DNA from: Haloactinomyces albus
GTDB taxonomy: Bacteria; Actinomycetota; Actinomycetes; Mycobacteriales; Pseudonocardiaceae
DNA: 64,000 nucleotides
Direction: 5' to 3'
Assembly: GCF_031458135.1 (NCBI RefSeq)
Contig: NZ_JAVDXW010000001.1
Location: 1,674,001-1,738,000 of the forward strand
Part shown: piece by piece, positions 17,742 to 27,199 of the stretch
Numbering within the stretch: the stretch's first letter is position 1
How the letters are laid out: the number at the start of each line of letters is the position of its first letter
The notes under the pieces: model-generated
What the model was told of the DNA's origin: nothing
Seen by the model: the letters and a program-made list of their open reading frames with translations, nothing else
Database searches by the model: none
Translations under genes and position numbers: made by a program

Positions 17742-18863
17742 ATGAGCCGCACCCTGATCGACATTCACATCCTGCAGACCGTCCCGCCGAGCAATCTCAA
17801 CCGCGACGACACGGGCAGCCCGAAAACGGCGGTCTACGGCGGAGTGCGCCGGGCCCGGGTCTCGAGCCAGGCGTGGAAGCGCGCCACGCGCGTTGCCTTC
17901 GACTCCCACCTCGACACCTCCGAGCTCGGCACCCGCACCAAGCGTGTCGTGGAGTTGCTGGCCGCCGAGATCAACGACCGAGCACCGGAGCTCTCCGAGC
18001 GGGCCACGGACCTGGCCACCGAGACCATCAAGGCCGTCGGCATCGAGGTCAAAGCACCGGAAAAGGACAAGGCTCCCCAGTCCGGCTATCTCCTCTTCCT
18101 CAGCAGGCGCCAGATTCAGAACCTCGCGGACGCGGCGATCGAGGCGGCCGGTGCCGACGACGTGAAAAAGGCACTCAAGGACGCCAAGGTCAAGGACCTG
18201 GCCGACCGTGATCACTCCGTCGACATCTCGCTGTTCGGCCGCATGGTGGCCGACCAGGCCGACATCAACGTCGACGCCGCGGCGCAGGTGGCGCACGCGA
18301 TCAGCGTGCACCCGGCGGAGACCGAGTTCGACTACTACACCGCGGTCGACGACCACACCGGCGATGACGAGACCGGCGCTGGCATGATCGGCACCGTCGA
18401 GTTCAACTCCTCCACCCTCTACCGCTACGCCACGGTCGACGTGAACCGGCTCGCCGACAACCTCGGGAGCACGATCGCGGTTCGCCGAGCGGTGGAGGCG
18501 TTCCTCGAGTCGTTCGTGCGATCGATGCCCTCCGGCAAGCAGAACACCTTCGCCAACCGCACCCTGCCGGAAGCGGTGGTGGTGCTGGCGCGGGAGAGCC
18601 AGCCCATCAATCTCGTGGGGGCCTTCGAGAGCCCGGTGCGGGAGTCGGACCGGGCGGGCCGCACCAAGCGGGCAGCGGACGCGCTGCGCGACGAGGCCCG
18701 TGAGATCGAGCGGGCCTACGGCGAGCAGCCGATCGACAGTTGGGTCACCCGGCTCGGAGACGACACGGCAAGCCTCGACGATCTGGGGCCGAACGTGCCG
18801 CTGACCGAGCTGGTGACGCAGCTCGGGGACCTGGTCGGATCGCGTGTCGAGGAGCGCTCATGA
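17742..18863 (+). CDS. casC: Cas7e (Cse4/CasC), Cascade backbone subunit
   Basis: 373 residues from the ATG at 17742, which has GAGGAG eight bases upstream; the GTG at 17733, overlapping the casB stop, is the alternative. MSRTLIDIHILQTVPPSNLN followed by RDDTGSPKTAVYGGVRRARV and SSQAWKRATR is the standard Cas7e opening. The segment GMIGTVEFNSSTLYRYATVD near residue 210 is also conserved. Six copies coat the crRNA. Lys- and Asp-rich stretches near 100-160 form the thumb region. Overlaps cas5e as ATGA. Confidence 0.97.
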   Translation: MSRTLIDIHILQTVPPSNLNRDDTGSPKTAVYGGVRRARVSSQAWKRATRVAFDSHLDTSELGTRTKRVVELLAAEINDRAPELSERATDLATETIKAVGIEVKAPEKDKAPQSGYLLFLSRRQIQNLADAAIEAAGADDVKKALKDAKVKDLADRDHSVDISLFGRMVADQADINVDAAAQVAHAISVHPAETEFDYYTAVDDHTGDDETGAGMIGTVEFNSSTLYRYATVDVNRLADNLGSTIAVRRAVEAFLESFVRSMPSGKQNTFANRTLPEAVVVLARESQPINLVGAFESPVRESDRAGRTKRAADALRDEAREIERAYGEQPIDSWVTRLGDDTASLDDLGPNVPLTELVTQLGDLVGSRVEERS

Positions 18864-19591
18864 CCGTGGTCGCGCTCAGGTTGGCAGGCCCGCTGCAATC
18901 GTGGGGTTCGCGCAGCCGGTTCGTGCGACGCGAGACCGAGACGGCACCCACCAAGAGCGGGGTGCTCGGACTGGTCGCCGCCGCCCGGGGGATGCGTCGC
19001 AGCGACCCGTTGGAGGGACTGCTGGGACTGCGGTTCGGCGTGCGCCTCGATCAGCCCGGCCAACTGGTCCGGGACTTTCAGACCGCACAGCGCCCCAAGC
19101 GGGAAAAGGACGGCACCACGAGCTGGTCCTCCCTGCCGCTGTCGCATCGGTACTACGTCTCCGACGCCGTGTACCTGGCCGTGCTCGAAGGTGACCGCGA
19201 GCTCGCCGAAGGGATCGACGAGGCCGTGCGCAGCCCGGAATTTCCGCTGTATCTCGGCAGGCGCTCCTGCCCACCGGCTGGCCCCGTGGCGGTGGGAGTC
19301 TCCGAGAACGACCTCGAGGGTGCTCTCGCGAGCCTGCCCTGGATGGCCGGCACTCGGCAACAGCGACGACACCGCGCGAGGACCGTGCGTCTGGCCACGG
19401 TGTGCGATGCGGACTCGGAGGAGCCCGGCGGGGAACTGGTGCGGGACGTTCCGGTGAGCTTCGATCCGAACCGGCGGCAGCACGCCTGGCGCTCGATCAC
19501 GCGCGGAACCGTCGAGGTCGACAACCCCCACGGCGTCGCCGATGCCGATACCGGTGACGAGCACGATCCGATGGCGATCCTGGGAGGTTGA
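18860..19591 (+). CDS. casD: Cas5e (CasD), Cascade 5'-handle subunit
   Basis: 243 residues from the ATG at 18860 (ATGA overlap with cas7e). The RAMP fold starts VALRLAGPLQSWGSRSRF, typical of Cas5e, then TETAPTKSGVLGLVAAARGM near 33; the conserved LSHRYYVSDAVYLAVLEG lies near 92 and FPLYLGRRSCPPAGP near 130. It holds the 5' handle of the crRNA in Cascade. The C-terminus is Asp-rich and poorly conserved. cas6e begins one base beyond the stop, at a GTG with GGAGG five bases upstream. Confidence 0.96.
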   Translation: MTVVALRLAGPLQSWGSRSRFVRRETETAPTKSGVLGLVAAARGMRRSDPLEGLLGLRFGVRLDQPGQLVRDFQTAQRPKREKDGTTSWSSLPLSHRYYVSDAVYLAVLEGDRELAEGIDEAVRSPEFPLYLGRRSCPPAGPVAVGVSENDLEGALASLPWMAGTRQQRRHRARTVRLATVCDADSEEPGGELVRDVPVSFDPNRRQHAWRSITRGTVEVDNPHGVADADTGDEHDPMAILGG

Positions 19592-19592
19592 G

Positions 19593-20279
19593 GTGTTCCT
19601 GACGAAAATGCCGCTCAATCCGAGGCGGCGAGGCGCACGGGTGCTGCTGTCGTCACCGCAGGCCCTGCACGCTGCCGTGCTGGCCGGATTCGCCGACGCA
19701 CGCTCCACTGCGGAGGGGCGGATCCTGTGGCGACTCGACACCTATGACCGGCACCGGACCGTGCTCTACACCGCCAGCCCGGAAAAACCCGACTTCACCC
19801 ATCTCGTCGAACAGGCAGGCTGGCCCACGACCGAGGCCTGGCAGACCCGCGACTACGACGGCTTGCTGGACTCGCTGCGGCCGGGGCAGCGCTGGCAGTT
19901 CCGGCTCACGGCGAACCCGGTGCGGTCCGGCCGCAGGGAGAGTTGGAACACCACGAAGCCGCTCGGGCACGTCACGGTGAAACAGCAGGAACAGTGGCTG
20001 CTCGATCGAGCACCGCGACTGGGCTTTCAACTCGTCTCCGGCCGAGCAGGCGCCGAGGGCGCAGCCGAACCCGATCTCGCGATCGTCGATCGGAACACCC
20101 GCCGCTTCCAACGGCAGGGAAACCCGGTCACGATCTCCACGGCCACCTTCGAGGGCCACCTGGAGATCACCGACGCCGCAGCGCTACGCCAATCCCTCAG
20201 CTTCGGGATCGGCCGGGCCAAGGCATACGGGTGCGGCCTGCTCACCGTGGCCCCGCCCCCGAGGAGCGATCCGGCATGA
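19593..20279 (+). CDS. casE: Cas6e (Cse3/CasE), crRNA-processing endoribonuclease
   Basis: 228 residues from GTG 19593 (VFLTKMPLNPRRRGARVLLS), chosen for the strong GGAGG at 19583-19587 and family similarity. The presumed catalytic His is in SPQALHAAVLAGF near residue 25. The C-terminal Gly-rich loop of RAMP RNases is present (LSFGIGRAKAYGCGLLTVAP). It cuts each repeat 3' of the hairpin and stays bound to the crRNA 3' handle. The repeats of the adjacent array form a stable CCCCGCG/CGCGGGG hairpin, the right type of substrate. Overlaps cas1 as ATGA. Confidence 0.96.
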   Translation: MFLTKMPLNPRRRGARVLLSSPQALHAAVLAGFADARSTAEGRILWRLDTYDRHRTVLYTASPEKPDFTHLVEQAGWPTTEAWQTRDYDGLLDSLRPGQRWQFRLTANPVRSGRRESWNTTKPLGHVTVKQQEQWLLDRAPRLGFQLVSGRAGAEGAAEPDLAIVDRNTRRFQRQGNPVTISTATFEGHLEITDAAALRQSLSFGIGRAKAYGCGLLTVAPPPRSDPA

Positions 20280-21226
20280 CCTCCATCGGGCAGCGGCCGA
20301 CCCAGCCACGAGAGCTCGTCCGCGCGGTGGATCGGGTGTCGTTCCTCTACCTGGAGCGCTGTGTCGTCAACCGCGACAGCAACGCGATCACCGCGACCGA
20401 CGAGCGGGGCACTGTCCACGTCCCGGCCGCCTCCGTCGGAGTGCTGCTTCTGGGACCGGGCACGACCATCACCCACCAGGCGATCGCGTTGATGTCGGAC
20501 AGCGGCTCGACCGTGGTGTGGGTCGGTGAGCAGGGTGTGCGGTACTACGCGCACGGTGTCTCACTGGCCCGCTCGTCCCGGCTCCTCGAGGCGCAGGCCG
20601 AGGCGGTCACCAATCGCCGGTCGAGGTTGCGGGTCGCCCGCGCGATGTACGAGATGCGCTTTCCCGACGAGGACGTTTCGAGCCTCACAATGCAGCAACT
20701 TCGAGGAAGGGAGGGAGCACGGGTTCGCCGTGTCTATCGACAGCACTCCGAACGTACCGGGGTTCCGTGGTCGAAACGCACTTATGACGTGGAGGACTGG
20801 GAATCCGGCGATCCGGTCAACCAGGCACTGTCGGCAGCGAACTCGGCGCTGTACGGCATCGTGCATTCGGTCATCGTCGCGCTCGGATGCTCGCCGGCGC
20901 TGGGGTTCGTCCACACCGGTCATCACCGATCGTTCGTGTACGACATCGCGGATCTGTACAAGGCGGAGCTGACGATCCCGGTCGCTTTCGACGTGGCAGC
21001 GGAGACGGCCACGGACATCGGAGGCGAAACCCGCCGACTCCTGCGCGACGCCTTACACGGCGGCAAGCTGCTGGAGCGGTGCGCCCGGGACATCCAACGA
21101 CTGATCCTCAGCCCGGAGGAGAACGACGAAACAGCCGAGGAGTATCTCGATTTCGACGTCATCTCGCTGTGGGACGAGCACGGGAACTTCGTGCCCGGAG
21201 GAGTGTCCTACGGCGGTGAGTCATGA
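20276..21226 (+). CDS. cas1: Cas1, CRISPR adaptation integrase (type I-E)
   Basis: 316 residues from the ATG at 20276. The N-terminal beta domain (VSFLYLERCVVNRDSNAITA) is followed by the helical catalytic domain with NQALSAANSALYGIVHSVIV near residue 180 and the metal-site segment GFVHTGHHRSFVYDIADLYK near 205, giving the expected His and Asp; the Glu is probably in the LRGREGARVRRVY segment. Length matches I-E Cas1. With Cas2 it captures protospacers and inserts them at the leader end. Overlaps cas2 as ATGA, so the two are made in step. Confidence 0.97.
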   Translation: MTSIGQRPTQPRELVRAVDRVSFLYLERCVVNRDSNAITATDERGTVHVPAASVGVLLLGPGTTITHQAIALMSDSGSTVVWVGEQGVRYYAHGVSLARSSRLLEAQAEAVTNRRSRLRVARAMYEMRFPDEDVSSLTMQQLRGREGARVRRVYRQHSERTGVPWSKRTYDVEDWESGDPVNQALSAANSALYGIVHSVIVALGCSPALGFVHTGHHRSFVYDIADLYKAELTIPVAFDVAAETATDIGGETRRLLRDALHGGKLLERCARDIQRLILSPEENDETAEEYLDFDVISLWDEHGNFVPGGVSYGGES

Positions 21227-21642
21227 CCGTTGTCGTGCTGACCGCCGTTCCTCCCGGCTTGCGTGGCCATCTGACTCGATGGCTGCTGGAGATCAGTCCA
21301 GGCGTCTTCGTCGGGCACATCTCCACCCGTGTTCGGGAGGAGCTGTGGCTACGCATCGTCGAGTTCGCGGCCGACGGCAGAGCGCTCATGGTCCACTCGA
21401 CGCGTGGTGAGCAGCGGTTGTCCTTCAAGGTGCACGGCCACGACTGGACTCCGGTCGACCACGATGGACTCATGCTCATGCGCAGGCAAACCGTGCCCGA
21501 TTACGTGCCGGCCGCGTACGAATCCACGGACAAACCCGCAGCACAGCAAAAGCAGGCATCGAGCCCTGATCGCTCGTCGGGAGTCGCCGCCGACGCCGTG
21601 TGGAAGCGCCGTGACAAACGCAAGAAGTTCAAGCGGAAGTAG
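21223..21642 (+). CDS. cas2: Cas2 (type I-E) with a basic C-terminal tail
   Basis: 139 residues. The core MTVVVLTAVPPGLRGHLTRW, then GVFVGHISTRVREELW, is the I-E Cas2 ferredoxin fold, which bridges two Cas1 dimers. The core ends near residue 95; the remaining 45 residues are low-complexity and end in KRRDKRKKFKRK. E. coli Cas2 has about 94 residues, so the tail is an extension. Its charge suggests contact with DNA. The gene ends 75 bp before the first repeat. Confidence 0.95.
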   Translation: MTVVVLTAVPPGLRGHLTRWLLEISPGVFVGHISTRVREELWLRIVEFAADGRALMVHSTRGEQRLSFKVHGHDWTPVDHDGLMLMRRQTVPDYVPAAYESTDKPAAQQKQASSPDRSSGVAADAVWKRRDKRKKFKRK

Positions 21643-21717
21643 CCACGACGGATGGGTCGCTCACTCAAACTGAAGCTGTTTTGCAGGGTGGTGTAGTATA
21701 CTCCCTGGTCAGCAAGT
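21643..21717 (+). promoter_or_regulatory. CRISPR leader
   Basis: 75 bp between cas2 and the first repeat, more A+T-rich than the flanks. It contains a -10-like TATACT at 21697-21702, about 16 bp before the first repeat, so a transcript would start just upstream of it. Its position, beside cas1-cas2 and at the end with perfect repeats, marks it as the side of spacer acquisition. Confidence 0.75.
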
Positions 21718-23513
<1,796 letters not shown>

Positions 23514-23548
23514 GCACAGGTGCAGCCGGTGACCGCGTCTACGGCACG

Positions 23549-23697
23549 GTGCTCCCACTCAGGAGGGGGTGAGTCCGTGTGACGTGTGCTGCCGTGCAGA
23601 TGCACGAGAAAGTCCCCGCACACGTGGGGTGAGCCGCTGGGAAATTTCGCGAGAAATTGGTCGCACCAGGAGTCCCCGCGTATGCGGGGCGGGTTCC
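23549..23697 (+). repeat. Three degenerate terminal CRISPR repeats
   Basis: After the last intact repeat, copies at about 23549-23576, 23609-23635 and 23669-23697 keep a spacing of 60 bp. The first retains GTGCTCCC then diverges; the second keeps AGTCCCCGC and GTGGGGTGAGCC; the third keeps AGTCCCCGCGTATGCGGGGC with a different end. This is the old, leader-distal end of the array, where repeats decay. Whether these are still processed is unknown. Confidence 0.8.
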
Positions 23698-23833
23698 TTG
23701 ATGTGGCCCGTGGTGGGGTGGAGGGCTGCCCGGCACCCTCGGGGGCAGGTGTCGGGCAGCCGGCGGACCGGCGCCGGACGGGTTCGGGGGTCGACGGCGC
23801 CGGGCCGGGTCCGCTGGCGGATGGTGCAGCGGG

Positions 23834-24130
23834 TTACAGGTTGTGCAGTCCGTCGAGGACGCGGCGCAGCGTCGGCAGGTCCACCGGCGCCCACGTGCCG
23901 GTGGGTGCGTCCGGGTCGGTGGTGGGCCAGGCGATCGACGCATCCGGCAGGTCCGGAGGGATCATCGGAAGCCGCTCGGTGCGGTCCTGCTCGCGGGACT
24001 GGGCCAGCAACTGGGCCACCGTCAGCGCACCGGCACCGGCGTGCTGGGGCTGCGGCGCGGTGGCCCACACGACACCGAGCACCGGTGCGACCAGCAGCAG
24101 CGCGGCAATGGCGAGGGCGAGGGCGGTCAC
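23834..24130 (-). CDS. Small membrane-anchored protein of unknown function
   Basis: 98 residues from the ATG at 24130, overlapping the previous gene as ATGA. One N-terminal hydrophobic helix (ALALAIAALLLVAPVLGVVW), then a soluble Pro- and Asp-rich domain ending LPTLRRVLDGLHNL. No lipobox cysteine, so it is probably a membrane anchor with the tail outside. Last gene of a three-gene leftward unit facing the XRE/DUF397 pair. Family not recognised. Confidence 0.65.
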   Translation of the reverse strand: MTALALAIAALLLVAPVLGVVWATAPQPQHAGAGALTVAQLLAQSREQDRTERLPMIPPDLPDASIAWPTTDPDAPTGTWAPVDLPTLRRVLDGLHNL

Positions 24131-24315
24131 CGGTGCTGCCCGCGCTCATCGGGACGAATACCGTCGCAGACGGCTTCGTGGGCATCCAGCACCAGCGCCT
24201 CGGGCTCCTCATGCCCGCACCGGTAGCAGGAACGCGCACACCGGGCGACCCGCTCGGCCTCGGTCTCACCCCCACGCCGATACATGTGCGGCTTGATGTG
24301 CGATTCGGTACTCAT
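24127..24315 (-). CDS. Small Cys/His-rich protein of unknown function
   Basis: 62 residues from the ATG at 24315, which overlaps the preceding gene as ATGA; its own stop overlaps the next gene in the same way. It reads MSTESHIKPHMYRRGGETEA, then CARSCYRCGHEE with a CxxC pair, and a later Cys in HEAVCDG; it could bind zinc. The two exact four-base overlaps support it as a real gene although it is short. Function unknown. Confidence 0.6.
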   Translation of the reverse strand: MSTESHIKPHMYRRGGETEAERVARCARSCYRCGHEEPEALVLDAHEAVCDGIRPDERGQHR

Positions 24316-24545
24316 CGCCCCTCCCCAGCGGTAGCGGCGAGCACACGCAGGCAGTCCGGGCAGCACCGACGCCGCGTGGCGACATGACCGGGCTTGGCCC
24401 ACATCACCGGCTGACCACACGCACCCGGCCCAAACCGATCCCGAGACCAATGGGTGTACGGATCCCGCAGATGCGTACCGGGCAACCAACGCGGCCACAC
24501 CTCCGGATGCAACTCAGGAACCGACAGGGCAATCGGCAACGACAT
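24312..24545 (-). CDS. Small protein of unknown function, first of a three-gene unit
   Basis: 77 residues from the ATG at 24545; the upstream sequence AACCTCCTT in the top strand gives AAGGAGGTT as its ribosome-binding site. Trp-rich centre (HPEVWPRWLPGTHLRDPYTH), then CGQPVMWAKPGHVATRRRCC and a CCPDC pair near the end, suggesting a zinc knuckle. Similar small genes sit beside XRE/DUF397 pairs in other actinobacteria. The promoter overlaps the 40-bp palindrome at 24572-24611. Function unknown. Confidence 0.65.
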   Translation of the reverse strand: MSLPIALSVPELHPEVWPRWLPGTHLRDPYTHWSRDRFGPGACGQPVMWAKPGHVATRRRCCPDCLRVLAATAGEGR

Positions 24546-24571
24546 GACCTAACCTCCTTGCAAGAGTGGAT

Positions 24572-24611
24572 CACTGTAACGCGATCCATATTGATGGATT
24601 GCGTTACAGTG
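24572..24611. promoter_or_regulatory. 40-bp near-perfect palindrome: operator of the divergent XRE locus
   Basis: Two 18-bp arms (24572-24589, beginning CACTGTAACGC, and 24594-24611, ending GCGTTACAGTG) mirror each other with one mismatch around ATTG. It lies between the small-protein unit (start 24545) and the XRE gene (start 24668). An XRE-family repressor dimer, or two dimers, would bind here and control both directions. Confidence 0.8.
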
Positions 24612-24667
24612 CCGCAATGCTCCGATCAGGTGACGATCTGTATTGCCATGGGGCATAGGATTGGTTC

Positions 24668-25519
24668 ATGGCCCGATCCAGACCTACCGGCCCCAAGGCA
24701 CGATCGCTGGCTGCCGAGCTGCGCAAAGTCCGGCAAGATACCGGAGTCGGCGTACGCGAACTGGCTCGTAGAATCGGTACTTCGCACGGCTGGGTCACAC
24801 GCACCGAGTCCGGCTCGCGCCCGATCACCGTGGACGATGTGACGAGCATCCTCGTCGCGCTGGAAATCTCCAGCAACGAGCGCGAGCGGCTCGTTGCGAT
24901 GGCACACGAGGCAGACGATCCCAACTGGCTCCGCCCCGGCATCCCCGGTGTGCGCGAGGAGCTGGTGACGCTGATCGAGTACGAGCGCACCGCCACGCAC
25001 ATGGTCGAGGCAGCGCCGCTACTGATCCCCGGAATCCTCCAGACCGCAGATTACGCCCGCGCCATCATGGCCGGACTTCCGACCGGTGAGCGTGAGGCCA
25101 AAATCGGCATGCGCGCCGGACGTCGCGATGTCCTCGAACGGCAGCACGCACCGGCCTTCGAGACCATCATCCTCGAGCACGTACTCCGCGATCAGGTATG
25201 TGCTCCGGGCGCCCAGGCAGACCAACTGCGGCACCTACTGAAAATGTCCAAGCTGCCGAATGTCATGATTCGCGTCATCCCGTCCCAACGCCACGGATGG
25301 ACGCCCCTGCACAGCGGGCACTTCATCTTCTTCGAGTTCGGGACCGCATCACCGATCGTGCACCTGGAAACATTGGGGTCCGGGATCTTCCTGTCCTCGC
25401 CTGCAGTGGTCGATACCTACTCAAGCGCGATAGGTACCCTTCGGCAGGTAGCAATGAACGAGGAGGCCACCACCGAGTTCATCGCTACCTGCATCGAACA
25501 GGCAGAGGAGACCTCATGA
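24668..25519 (+). CDS. XRE-family regulator with DUF5753 domain
   Basis: 283 residues. Helix-turn-helix at about residues 15-70 (LRKVRQDTGVGVRELARRIG, then TSHGWVTRTESGSRPITVDD). DUF5753 follows (about 95-275), with APLLIPGILQTADYARAIM and later RVIPSQRHGWTPLHSGHFIF, typical of this actinobacterial family. Such regulators pair with DUF397 proteins; some act in development, some as toxin-antitoxin-like pairs. Here the DUF397 gene overlaps its stop (ATGA). The 40-bp palindrome directly upstream is its likely binding site. Confidence 0.94.
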   Translation: MARSRPTGPKARSLAAELRKVRQDTGVGVRELARRIGTSHGWVTRTESGSRPITVDDVTSILVALEISSNERERLVAMAHEADDPNWLRPGIPGVREELVTLIEYERTATHMVEAAPLLIPGILQTADYARAIMAGLPTGEREAKIGMRAGRRDVLERQHAPAFETIILEHVLRDQVCAPGAQADQLRHLLKMSKLPNVMIRVIPSQRHGWTPLHSGHFIFFEFGTASPIVHLETLGSGIFLSSPAVVDTYSSAIGTLRQVAMNEEATTEFIATCIEQAEETS

Positions 25520-25707
25520 CGGTACCCCCAGCAAACTGGCGCAAGTCTACCCACTCTTCACGGGAGACGGCGTGCGTCGAGGTCGGCCGTGTCGGCGATG
25601 GTGCGGCCGTGCGCGACACCAAGGATCGCGCTGCGGGCTACTTCACCGCGGACCGCGCGCAGTGGCGGACGTTCGTCGCCGCGATCAAGGCGGACCGCTT
25701 CGCCTGA
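25516..25707 (+). CDS. DUF397 protein, partner of the XRE regulator
   Basis: 63 residues from the ATG at 25516: WRKSTHSSRETACVEVG, later AAVRDTKDRAAGYFTADRAQ and WRTFVAAIK. These are the three blocks of DUF397. Translation is coupled to the XRE gene by an ATGA overlap. DUF397 proteins are thought to bind and modulate the cognate XRE regulator. A decayed copy of its middle block is found at about 27698-27742. Confidence 0.95.
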   Translation: MTVPPANWRKSTHSSRETACVEVGRVGDGAAVRDTKDRAAGYFTADRAQWRTFVAAIKADRFA

Positions 25708-25905
25708 CGGCAAGCACAGCGGTCCTCGGTATCGGAGGTATCGGGGGCCGCTCTCGCACAGCCGCCACACCTGTGGCGACTGTTCACAGCGGCCAGGACG
25801 CGACTGGATGCCTCGATCATCAGCGCAGTGCGGTTGCAGTGCGCAATGCCTACGGCAGCTCGACCAGCACAGCCGACCACCTCGCTGGCACTATCCCAGT
25901 AACTC

Positions 25906-25922
25906 ACCGGAGTCGCCGGTGA
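25906..25922. terminator. Short hairpin downstream of DUF397
   Basis: CACCGG AGTCG CCGGTG forms a 6-bp G+C stem with a 5-nt loop in the convergent gap between the DUF397 and SecB-like genes. It lacks a T-tract. The intrinsic terminator 35 bp on is a stronger candidate. Confidence 0.4.
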
Positions 25923-25956
25923 CCGAGCAGAGGCGGTACCGTGTTCCCAACACGGC

Positions 25957-25994
25957 CAGCCCCTCTGCCTTCCGGGCATGGGCTGGTTTTTATG
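25957..25994 (+). terminator. Intrinsic terminator with T-tract
   Basis: CCAGCCC (25957-25963) pairs with GGGCTGG (25981-25987), followed at once by TTTTTAT. This is a classical rho-independent terminator for rightward transcripts (XRE-DUF397), rare in so G+C-rich a genome. It lies just before the SecB-like gene, which ends at 26010 on the other strand. Confidence 0.75.
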
Positions 25995-26009
25995 CCGGAA
26001 ACCATGAGA

Positions 26010-26498
26010 TCACTCTTCGGCCCGAACGGACCCTCTTTCATCTTCAGGCCGATCCAAATGGATTTGTATCGAATCGGGACTGAACATTCCCAACAGCGGG
26101 GGATTCGCATTTATCTTTCTGGCTGCTTCATGAAGAGACTCGCGAATAAATGGGTAAAGAGCAAGCATGGCCGCCCGATTCAGAAACTCCTCGAGAGCAT
26201 CTTGCTCCACGTTCACTTCTTCGTCGGTCACATAGAAGGCAGCGCCATCCACAACGTAGCCGGCGTCAGGCCCATGAACCACCAACCGCGCACGTAAGTT
26301 GACGTTCCTGCTGTCAACCTGGATCCGGAATTGCCACTCCTGTTCCGACGTGTCTTCCTGGTCGGAACCATCCGCAGCGGAGGCAGCAGGCGAATCCCCA
26401 TCGAAGCCGTTGTAAAGCCGCGCCTGGACCTCGTAAAACTGAATATTTTTCAGTTCTACGACACCAAGAAGCTCCTGCCCGGTCTTGATTTCTTTCAT
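26010..26498 (-). CDS. SecB-like chaperone, probably of a toxin-antitoxin-chaperone module
   Basis: 162 residues. The second half has VDGAAFYVTDEEVNVEQDAL followed by FLNRAAMLALYPFIRESLHE, then PPLLGMFSPDSI; the pattern of an LYP-[FY]-xRE helix then a PPL loop is that of SecB and of SecB-like chaperones such as Rv1957. The first half has the expected strands plus an acidic insert (SAADGSDQEDTSEQEW). Actinobacteria lack ordinary SecB, and solitary SecB-like proteins there serve toxin-antitoxin systems. It lies six bases behind the HTH protein gene, which it would protect and fold. G+C near 53 %, clearly below the genome average. Confidence 0.7.
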   Translation of the reverse strand: MKEIKTGQELLGVVELKNIQFYEVQARLYNGFDGDSPAASAADGSDQEDTSEQEWQFRIQVDSRNVNLRARLVVHGPDAGYVVDGAAFYVTDEEVNVEQDALEEFLNRAAMLALYPFIRESLHEAARKINANPPLLGMFSPDSIQIHLDRPEDERGSVRAEE

Positions 26499-26504
26499 GA
26501 ACGC

Positions 26505-27131
26505 CTATCCTGCAACCGCATAGTCGGAACGCCCCCATTTTGGTGGGGCGGGATAATTACCCTTGCCCACGTTGACATGGGAACTCGCTGCGGTTGCGAA
26601 AGTCGCAAGCGATCCGGATGCTTTTACCGTCTCCGTGGAATGAACACAGGGATGCCGATTCCCGAAGTTTCCATTCGCAAGCCAGCGATCAATATCCGCT
26701 AATTCACGACGAGATGGGTAAGAAACATCATCATCGTAGTCCTTGCCTACTTCACGGAGCCAAGCATTTACTTCCGACCACAGCCAGACTCCGCCGGCAA
26801 CATGATTGAACGGGGATGGAAAAGGAGTGTTCTTGTAACGCTCACCCCGTGTCCACTGCCCCACCGCTTGGACCGTCGAATCGATCCTGTCAGCAATGTC
26901 CGCCTTGGTCACAAGATCCTCGTAGGTACGATGGAAGACAGTCCCGAAACGCTGTTCCATATCGACAACCAGAAGTTTCGCAGCTTGAAAGGCTGTTTCC
27001 CCTTCACTTGCCACTGTGAGCAAACACGTTCCGCCATGCTGACTGTATGTAGCGTCATAGTCCTCATAGATTCTGTGGACAGTTTCGCCACTGAGCGCGT
27101 CGATCACAAAGATGAACTCGTACTGGCCCAT
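26505..27131 (-). CDS. HicB-like N-terminal domain with helix-turn-helix: probable antitoxin
   Basis: 208 residues from the ATG at 27131 (MGQYEFIFVIDALSGETVHR); a start at 27167 would add 12 residues. The first 80 residues have a strand-rich start and CLLTVASEGETAFQAAKLLV, reminiscent of the HicB partial RNase H fold. Then KADIADRIDSTVQAVGQWTR and a WLWSEVNAWLREVG helix form a DNA-binding domain. The last 60 residues are polar and unstructured, ending in PAPPKWGRSDYAVAG, where a chaperone-addiction tail would be expected. It sits between the HicA-like toxin and the SecB-like gene. Assignment as antitoxin rests mainly on this context. Confidence 0.6.
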   Translation of the reverse strand: MGQYEFIFVIDALSGETVHRIYEDYDATYSQHGGTCLLTVASEGETAFQAAKLLVVDMEQRFGTVFHRTYEDLVTKADIADRIDSTVQAVGQWTRGERYKNTPFPSPFNHVAGGVWLWSEVNAWLREVGKDYDDDVSYPSRRELADIDRWLANGNFGNRHPCVHSTETVKASGSLATFATAASSHVNVGKGNYPAPPKWGRSDYAVAG

Positions 27132-27199
27132 CGTCGCTCCTCCTACATCAGCATCCCTATCACACAACGTACCACCATCGTTTCAGTTCTGAAACAGCC

